From assembly GCA_032622095.1 (NCBI GenBank), contig CP136065.1, positions 25,743,141 to 25,807,140 on the forward strand: DNA of 64,000 nucleotides, written 5' to 3'. Below, one piece after another: positions 57,487 through 64,000 of the stretch. This stretch comes from Siphonodentalium dalli (lineage: Eukaryota; Mollusca; Scaphopoda; Gadilida; Siphonodentaliidae). The position numbers were made by a program, and so were the translations under genes. The notes below the pieces were generated by a model, which made no database searches, was not told where the DNA came from, and saw only the letters and a program-made list of their open reading frames with translations. Numbering within the stretch: the first letter of the stretch is position 1; each line of letters begins with the position of its first letter.

Positions 57487-57962
57487 TAACTTGGTGAAAC
57501 CATTAGGTTTTATTAAGAGATTAATTCATTGAGAGTGATCGATATGCGACTGCATGACAATGGTGTTGTAGTAAATAAGGGTAACATGCCCTGGAGATGA
57601 CGAATCTGGCCGAAGCTCCCGGGTTCTTGTGCCCACGCTGCACATTGCAGCTCGCATCAGACACGTATATGTTACATGTATTTTCGTTCTTCTATAATAT
57701 TGATTATACGATTATCATATCGAAAGGTTTTCTCATAACGTTGCAGTGAGTCTGCAACAATGTCCAATGGGGTTACTATCATGAGCGGCAGCGTATCGGT
57801 TGAGCAATATCGCATTACCGAGGGCACAAGAATACCATTGCCGGACGATAATTCTCCAATCTCGAAAACACAAAACGTCACAAAGCTCGGGTGCCAAAAG
57901 AAGCAACAAATGTGACCCGAATATTGATAAAACAAGATTGATGAAATACGCGTCTCCGATAC
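57487..57962. other. non-coding, nothing recognised
   Basis: The 97- and 84-codon minus ORFs overlap in different frames and match nothing. Confidence 0.3.
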
Positions 57963-58250
57963 CAATTGGATCAGTCTCAGTGAACACTGACTATTGAACA
58001 GTTACGCGTTTGACAGATCATTCTCAGTGAACACTGGCTATCGAACAGTTACGCGTTTGACAGATCATTCTCAGTGAACACTGGCTATTGAACAGTTACT
58101 CGTTTGATGGATCAGTCTCAGTGAACACTGGCTATTGAACAGTTACGCGTTTGATGGATCAGTCTGAGTGAACACTGACTATTGAACAGTTACGCGTTTG
58201 ATGGATCAGTCTGAGTGAACACTGACTATTGAACAGTTACGCGTTTGATG
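57963..58250 (+). repeat. 47-bp tandem repeat, six copies
   Basis: CAGTGAACACTG-CTATTGAAC then AGTTACGCGTTTGA at exact 47-bp spacing (57978, 58025, 58072, 58119, 58166, 58213). Confidence 0.95.
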
Positions 58251-58660
58251 CTACAACAAACAGCAGGAAATCCCAATAATTTCAAAAGTAATGACATCAG
58301 TGTCAGAAAATCACAAATAGTATTGGTCGTCAGGCGTTATTCCTGGAATAAATTGGTAAAAAAAAAAGCCGTTTGATCTCAAAATGTGCGGATTTATTTG
58401 GTGAACAATATATCAAAATCCGCTAAAAATCCGCTGTGGGGAAAATTCACAATTAAAAATGACATCCAAAATGGCCGTCGGTTTCGAAAATATATATGCT
58501 GAATTTCTGAGGTAGGTAATCCAATTGGTACCAAATTAGACTATTTAACAGTTACGCGTTTGATGGTGGAACAAACAGCAGGAAATCCCAATAATTTCAA
58601 AGTAATGACATCAGTGTCAGAAAATCACAAATAGTATTGGTCGTCAGGCGGTTATTAATA
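58247..58660 (+). repeat. ~110-bp direct repeats flanking a spacer
   Basis: ACAAACAGCAGGAAATCCCA, AATAATTTCAAA and GTAATGACATCAGTGTCAG through TATTGGTCGTCAGGCG occur at 58255-58340 and 58570-58653. Each follows a copy of the 47-bp unit end (CAGTTACGCGTTTGATG). Confidence 0.9.
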
Positions 58661-58739
58661 AATGTGATTTAACAGGGCTGGACTTATTCTGTTACATTTT
58701 CTGTAGAAGCAGAAATATATGTGCTCAGAGCAGTATCCC

Positions 58740-59215
58740 CAATGTGACCGATCATCATCTATTTTGATATATCAACATGAAACCTTTCAATTTTTTTTAA
58801 CTTGGTACATATATTAACCAGCATGGGAACCTGCGCACCTGCGATTTTGAGTTCAGTCGGAGTCATTTTGGCGGAGTTATTCGCCATTTTCGACATGGAA
58901 TCGTACATCCTGCGACGCATCTGTTGTCCGAGCCTGTATTCCGTCATTTTCCAGTCAATTATGTTTAAACTTGGCACAGATTTCAACCAGCATGGGAACA
59001 TTTAGCCAGTTTTCGACATATAAATGTATTATCTTTTATATTTTAGAGTTATTGACCCTTTCTCGACACATTGAAGATGTGCAACATATCTAGTGAATAT
59101 GCCATTTGAATCATATTAATGCCTCCTACAGTTTGTAGTATAGGGGTCTGAAACCCATAAATCATTCAAACCTACCATCTTCGTCGGGGGACCTTTTGGT
59201 CAACGACCTTTTATT
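58740..59215. mobile_element. element family E relative, copy 2
   Basis: Contains CCAGCATGGGAAC twice (58818 and 58989), GAAGATGTGCAA and end GTCGGGGGACC, shared in part with 36199-36505. The left boundary is unclear. Confidence 0.45.
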
Positions 59216-59635
59216 ATCATACAGAATGAAACAGCCACGCGCTGTGTGGCGAAACATTACTTATAATTTTGGGCCCGACTGTTGGGTTTGTCTTGCGTTG
59301 AAGTAACCAATAAATCCTTCAAATAGATTTAGTTGGTGATATGTGTACCTTTAAGATATTTAACAAGAGACGTGTACATGTATATTACCTATACGCATGC
59401 ATTTTCACTCTCAGGTTGTTATCCAATCTGTTGCTTTCGTCGTGTGATGGCTTGGAGTTGGCCGCCATTTTGATAGCCATGTCATGGTCGCGATTGTATT
59501 ATTTTCATGTTGGACGCATATTTTGGATAAACATATTTCCCCAAAGCGGATTTTAGCGGAATTTAGATATGTTATACCGAAGACTCTCCAGCGTCTTTTG
59601 ATACCAAAATCGCTTTCTTGCCAAATCCGTCCATG
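59216..59635. other. non-coding, nothing recognised
   Basis: No supported ORF or repeat. Confidence 0.3.
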
Positions 59636-59956
59636 TTAACCCTTTCATGACGGGAGCTGCTCATATGTCGCCTCGCATAATAAGATAATGCATTGACCTA
59701 ACAATTTTATCATTTTTTATCATTTTTTCTTACATTCTTTAATAAATGTTATCATTCTTTCTTACATTCCTTAACAATTTTTATCATTTTTTTTTAAATT
59801 TTTCTTCAATTTTTTAACAATTATAAAAACAATATAAAATTTGTTAGGCCAATTATTTTTCTGTTATATATGCAAGGTGGCCTATGGTCGACTCGCATGT
59901 ATAAGATAATGCATTGGCACAGGGTTTTCAGATAGTTCCAATCATGAAAGGGTTAA
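59636..59956. mobile_element. piggyBac-type MITE 5
   Basis: TTAA at 59636-59639 and 59953-59956; ends CCCTTTCATGA are perfect. The left palindrome has decayed to a half (CGCCTCGCATAATAAGATAA), the right one (59847-59920) is degenerate. Same subtype as MITE 1 by its ends. Confidence 0.88.
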
Positions 59957-60021
59957 TCCATATTCTAAAATCCAAGACAGGACTCAGCCGCAGCAAATCA
60001 GAAGATAGTCGCCTAGACTCA

Positions 60022-60238
60022 TTAACCCTTTCACGACAGGAGCTTCGCTGGTGCAGCATTAAAGATCCTAGCATATATAAGAGAATGAACTGGCTTACAA
60101 GGTCAAGGTAAATATTGTTAGGCCAATGTATTCTCGTATATATGCGAGGCTCTCTGTGTGAGACTCATATATATAAGAGAATGCATTGGCAGAGAGTTGT
60201 CCCAAAATTTCATGAAGATCCAGTCATGGAAGGGTTAA
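60022..60238. mobile_element. piggyBac-type MITE 6
   Basis: TTAA at 60022-60025 and 60235-60238, ends CCCTTTCACGACAGG and, reversed, CCCTTCCATGACTGG. Only the right palindrome (60122-60190) is kept; a half remains at 60070-60095. Confidence 0.85.
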
Positions 60239-60821
60239 TGCAAAGAGCGGGTGCACGGTGACGCCATGCTGCGACGAGATCCACAATAGCGGTGGTAATA
60301 CCTTACCTTAAGATACCTTAAGCCATAACTGGATGCATGCTTTGTTGGCCTCTTGATCCAGATCCTTGAATGCTCATTATTTGGCATTCCGGTTAGATAT
60401 GAATTAATAGTTACTTTATGTGGAACCGGTATACTGCAGGATTCTCTCCACATTATTTGAGAGTGAAAATAGCTGAACGTTGATAATTTAATACCATCTG
60501 TTTCAAGGGGGGGGGGGAGTTAGAGCAATCTCTTGGTTCCCAATGCGTGTGAGTTATTTATTGTTAAATAACTATTATGAGTTTATTGTATGGGGTACAG
60601 AGCAATCTCTTAGGGCCCATTTCATCGTGATTTATATGATTGGTATTATGGCTGTGGAAAGCAGAGCAATCGCTTATAATTCCAAATGTACGTGTATGTA
60701 TATGGGGTGACAAAGCAATCTCTTATTAATGGGAAGGATATCGGAATGTCTCAGATTATTGGACGCGTATATAGCTGTTTAATATTTATAGTCTGGGTTC
60801 ACTCAGACTCTAAGTAATGGT
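60239..60821. other. degenerate GAGCAATCTCTTA repeats, G-run near 60508
   Basis: AGAGCAATCTCTT-type phrases at 60522, 60600, 60664 and 60712, spaced 48-78 bp, suggest a decayed tandem repeat. Confidence 0.45.
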
Positions 60822-61192
60822 TAGAGCACAATAATTGTTCTTTACCAGAATCAATCGAGTCGAAGACGAGATTTATTCTGGTAAATAACAATTCGCGTGC
60901 TCTGACCGACTTGGAGCACAAGTGATCCCACATACTGCAATCAATTGGAAATGTGCCGTGCGCTGGCCGCGATTTGACACAATAGCCGGTTAGCCACGCC
61001 CAACAATGTGATTAACATGAACTGATCGCCGCTGAATGTGAATAGATATGTCCGAAACAACACTGACTGGTCCCACTTTGCAGCGCCAGTGGGATTTGTC
61101 TGTTATGAGTTGCGTGCGCCCAACAATGGGATAATCATAACCATTCCTTCGCCTTCAGGGAATGATTGCAACAATGGGATTGTGCTCTATAA
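60822..61192. mobile_element. TIR element with internal hairpin at the left end
   Basis: AGAGCACAAT-ATTGTT at 60822 and, reversed, AGAGCACAATCCCATTGTTG at the right. The first 85 bp also form a hairpin (TTACCAGAAT facing ATTCTGGTAA). No coding. Confidence 0.5.
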
Positions 61193-62132
61193 GAGGATAT
61201 ATTGGTATGAAAAATAACTTTTGCTACATTCTTATGTGTGATTTACCATGATTTCTCGAGTGATTATAAATGATAATTTCACTAGTGAATTGTTTCACTT
61301 TAACAAGCGCATTAAATATCCATACGCGTTACCGAGATTTATACACCATGGGTATAATTGCGGTATTATTTGGACTTCTGGTAAATCAGATATTTATGGT
61401 GGAATATAATAACAGAATAATCAATTGATTTAACTGGTGACGTGAAATAATTTAATCGAGGCAGGGACTATTTTGTAAAACACTCGAGCAATTCTGTGCA
61501 GATACCTGATTTATAATTTATAAATGATATCACGAGAGAAGGAAAAGAGACAAAGTATATAAGATCTTCATCAGTTGCAAGTTACTAACCCGTGCCATAC
61601 TAAACGTATGAACACCAACTCTTCGACCTTTTCGGCAACGAATGAAATTAAACATCAAACAGATACTATGTGTTCGTGTCGAACGAAGAACAGCGCTGTT
61701 CAATGATGTGTGCTTGCAATAGATAATCATTGTCCAACCTATATAAAATCAAATTATTTGCGTTGATATTTGCGAAATGTAATTCGATTATACCTGCGGC
61801 ATATTGGGAATATAAGAACACCATATATAATAGGTTTATTTCGTTAACGTTGTAAATCTATATTTCCATTTATTGTCCCCTACTATTGCCCAGAGGATAC
61901 GGCGTGGTGTGGTTAGATTTGATTCTATTGAAAGCAACATGATATTGCAATTTACGAGATATGACCGAAAACAATAATGCCTGTTTAGATGATAAATAAT
62001 CTATATTTATCGATGTGAAGAAGTGCAATATCGATTCGAGAGAGAAAGCGACATTTGCTTACGATTGAGAAAGCCGTTCGATGTTGCACTATACGATCAC
62101 CCGCAATGGTCATTCCGATAAAACGTCACTCG
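61193..62132. other. non-coding, nothing recognised
   Basis: AT-rich; no supported features. Confidence 0.3.
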
Positions 62133-62660
62133 TTTAAAGATACGGGCGGCGTTGGCGGTGGGTATGCTGTTAAAATATTCACCTCCGTCAAAAACCGCCA
62201 TAAACAGAAATAATAGTAAAATATAGACATACTTTGTTCTTATACCAATCAGAAATATGGCATAAACAGTATGTTATTGTCAAATGTTTTCCTTTGTTAT
62301 GTAAACAAAAGCAAAAAACGTAACAGAACCTGGCTTTTGTTTAGATCCGGATATGTTAAACATAAAGAGCGTTATTTGTTACTGTTTTCCTGATATGGAA
62401 AGATTAAAGAGCGTTTATATCATTTGTGTGTGATTAACCAATAGAATTGCGCTGTGTTATGTAAACAGAAGCAAAACTTATGTAACACGAGCAGGCTCTT
62501 GTTTAGTACACCATCGTACGTCTTGGTGACAATATACTATTTACGCGCTGATTATGTTTGGCATATGAACAAAACTACATATATTTTAATATTCCTTCTG
62601 TTGATGGCGATTTGAACAAATATGAATATTTCTGCAACGAACGCCGCCCGTGCCTTTAAG
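62133..62660 (+). mobile_element. TTAA-type MITE family B, copy 3 (both ends present)
   Basis: TTAA at 62134-62137 and 62656-62659; terminal repeats AGATACGGGCGGCGTTGG and, reversed, AGGCACGGGCGGCGTTCG. The interior matches the copies at 3283 and 41182, and its right part matches 5795-5892. Length about 520 bp between TTAA sites. Confidence 0.88.
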
Positions 62661-62720
62661 ACCCCGTATACTTGAGCAATCGAGCTAAGCAATCGAGTTC
62701 GCGAGCCCGATTGCTAATTA
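62661..62720 (+). repeat. family G end fragment
   Basis: CCCCGTATACTTGAGCAATCGA follows family B copy 3 directly and matches the 33606 terminal repeat, with repeated CAATCGAG motifs. Confidence 0.55.
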
Positions 62721-63576
62721 AAGACATATTATTTACTTGTCCGAGTGCACAAAACTGATAAGCTAGTATTCAGGTGCTATGCCAACTGGAGAAATGTAAC
62801 ATTCTACTATAACATCGCCGAAAATTTAAAGCAAATCGACCATACCATTCCATAGAAAACATCGTCTGAACTACGCCCAATTGTAAATATTTACCTTCTA
62901 CGTACGTTTTGGTGATATAGTAAGTCGCGTGGTAGCGGTCTGGAATCATTTAAAGCCGAATTTCTCAAGTCTGCGGTGCACACGACTCGTGAGTTCGATC
63001 GCATTCTTGGAATCTGTTCGCTATCTCGTAAATTTATTAACGTAATGACAACAATAGGGCAATGATAGGCCAGATGGCTGATCACAATTAAGCCTTATAA
63101 CCGACATTTAATCGCATAATAAAACTTCGTTCATTATTTAATAATCAGACACCCTCTGCATTCACACAATTAGCTTCATTAAGAATCAGTACAAATCACG
63201 TTCGTCAGGCAATAACTGAAGTTGACCACTTCATAAAAAACGATGAACACTACGTCACCCAAAGCCGACCGTGTGCACGCGCTCTGTGCGTGGTGTCTAC
63301 TTCACAAAAAGCGATGAACCACATACATCACTTCAAGCTGAGTGTTGTTATTAGCCCGGGAGACTGTTGGAATTTGAACAATATAATTATGTTACTCACA
63401 ATTGTTGTGGTAGTTTTGAAAAGTTGTTCACATTATTAATGTTCTATTAAATATGTTATATGGGTATATATAAGAAATGACTGGCAGAACCATTGGGGTC
63501 ATTGGATTATATTTACATACACCTGATATCTCTTCCGATTTCCCCATAGCGTTACGGTAGACACGCCCCCTTATTC
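62721..63576. other. non-coding, nothing recognised
   Basis: CTTCAAAAA-GCGATGAAC-like phrase repeats once (63230 and 63300). No gene. Confidence 0.3.
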
Positions 63577-63650
63577 AATGCGTTCATAAACCTATGAACG
63601 TAACGTGACGTCACTTCCAATGTCGTTCATAGGTTTATGAACACATTGGT
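63577..63650. repeat. nested palindrome with central CRE-type site
   Basis: CGTTCATAAACCTATGAACG and CGTTCATAGGTTTATGAAC are complementary to each other, and each is nearly self-complementary. Between them lies TGACGTCA (63606-63613). Confidence 0.8.
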
Positions 63651-64000
63651 CCCGGAAATCACCGGGGATTGTCGGACATTACCGACTGCTTGAGTATCTA
63701 TAGTACGTCCGGATTTGGCAAGAAATTTGTTTCGGTCTATAATCAGTGTTGTTGCTCTGTGTAACTGAGCGTTGATGTTAAAAAAAACCGCGCAACTCAA
63801 TAGGGTTTTATCATTTTCCTTGCCGCTACAAATATTCCCCCGAACCTCACAAATATATCATTATGGTAGAACGGCGTGTTGTCGATTTCTTATCCGCAGC
63901 CGAAACTTAATTGTTAGTTTCAGATATTAATCATTCTTGAAATCAACACGTCTACATTAGTTACCGGTAGGCCTACTATCTAAACAAGACATCTTGTCAT
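63651..64000. other. non-coding, nothing recognised
   Basis: No supported features up to the window edge. Confidence 0.3.

Overview
This window is eukaryotic, AT-rich, repeat-dense nuclear DNA, most likely from a marine invertebrate. A lophotrochozoan such as a mollusc or annelid is my best guess. It has no operons, no bacterial-type gene packing, no rRNA or tRNA gene and no CRISPR. The guess rests on long non-coding stretches, an intron-bounded exon of a rhodopsin-family neuropeptide receptor, several decayed non-LTR retrotransposons, Helitrons, TTAA-type MITEs, foldback elements and satellites. The organism is an inference.

Only one piece of ordinary host coding sequence is convincing: the last coding exon of a class A GPCR (TM6, TM7 and C-tail) at 52122-52502, + strand, with a clear splice acceptor, a candidate poly(A) signal and a small minisatellite in the presumed 3' UTR. 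Its earlier exons are not visible. A second coding-like object is a short Myb/SANT-like (zeste/Harbinger-type) ORF at 54467-56549. It is split by a 1.86-kb insertion with a 7-bp target duplication, and the frame is continuous when the insertion is ignored.

Layout. 0.5-1.8 kb: 71-bp satellite turning into a 138-bp dimer. 3.9-5.8 kb: decayed LINE (minus). 8.6-10.8 kb: 43/47-bp satellite with a 935-bp higher-order duplication. 10.9-18.4 kb: several inverted-repeat elements, including two TTAA-flanked MITEs with internal palindromes. 18.5-20.4 kb: first copy of the 1.84-kb G-run-ended element. 22.8-27.1 kb: Helitron cluster on the minus strand, with four non-autonomous units head to tail, a gap, then a Rep-encoding relic. 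27.1-28.6 kb: second LINE, RT active-site box intact. 29.7-31.7 kb: dispersed repeats. 34.7-35.4 kb: striking 679-bp foldback. 37.4-38.0 kb: element ending in a long hairpin. 38.7-39.3 kb: third LINE 3' end. 40-41.6 kb: nested MITEs. 44.4 kb: (TC)n. 45.8-46.4 kb: 62-bp minisatellite. 48.5 kb: another twin-palindrome MITE. 49.3-50.2 kb: repeat interrupted by a CGCTCAATATTGCG-motif element. 52.1 kb: GPCR exon. 54.5-56.4 kb: second (inverted) copy of the G-run element. 57 kb: second (inverted) hairpin-ended element. 58 kb: 47-bp minisatellite. 59.6-60.2 kb: two more twin-palindrome-type MITEs. 62.1-62.7 kb: full copy of another TTAA-flanked MITE.

Most content is therefore layered mobile DNA, and many families occur two or more times in the window, which lets boundaries be read by comparing copies. 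I see no defence system, biosynthetic cluster or other multi-gene system.
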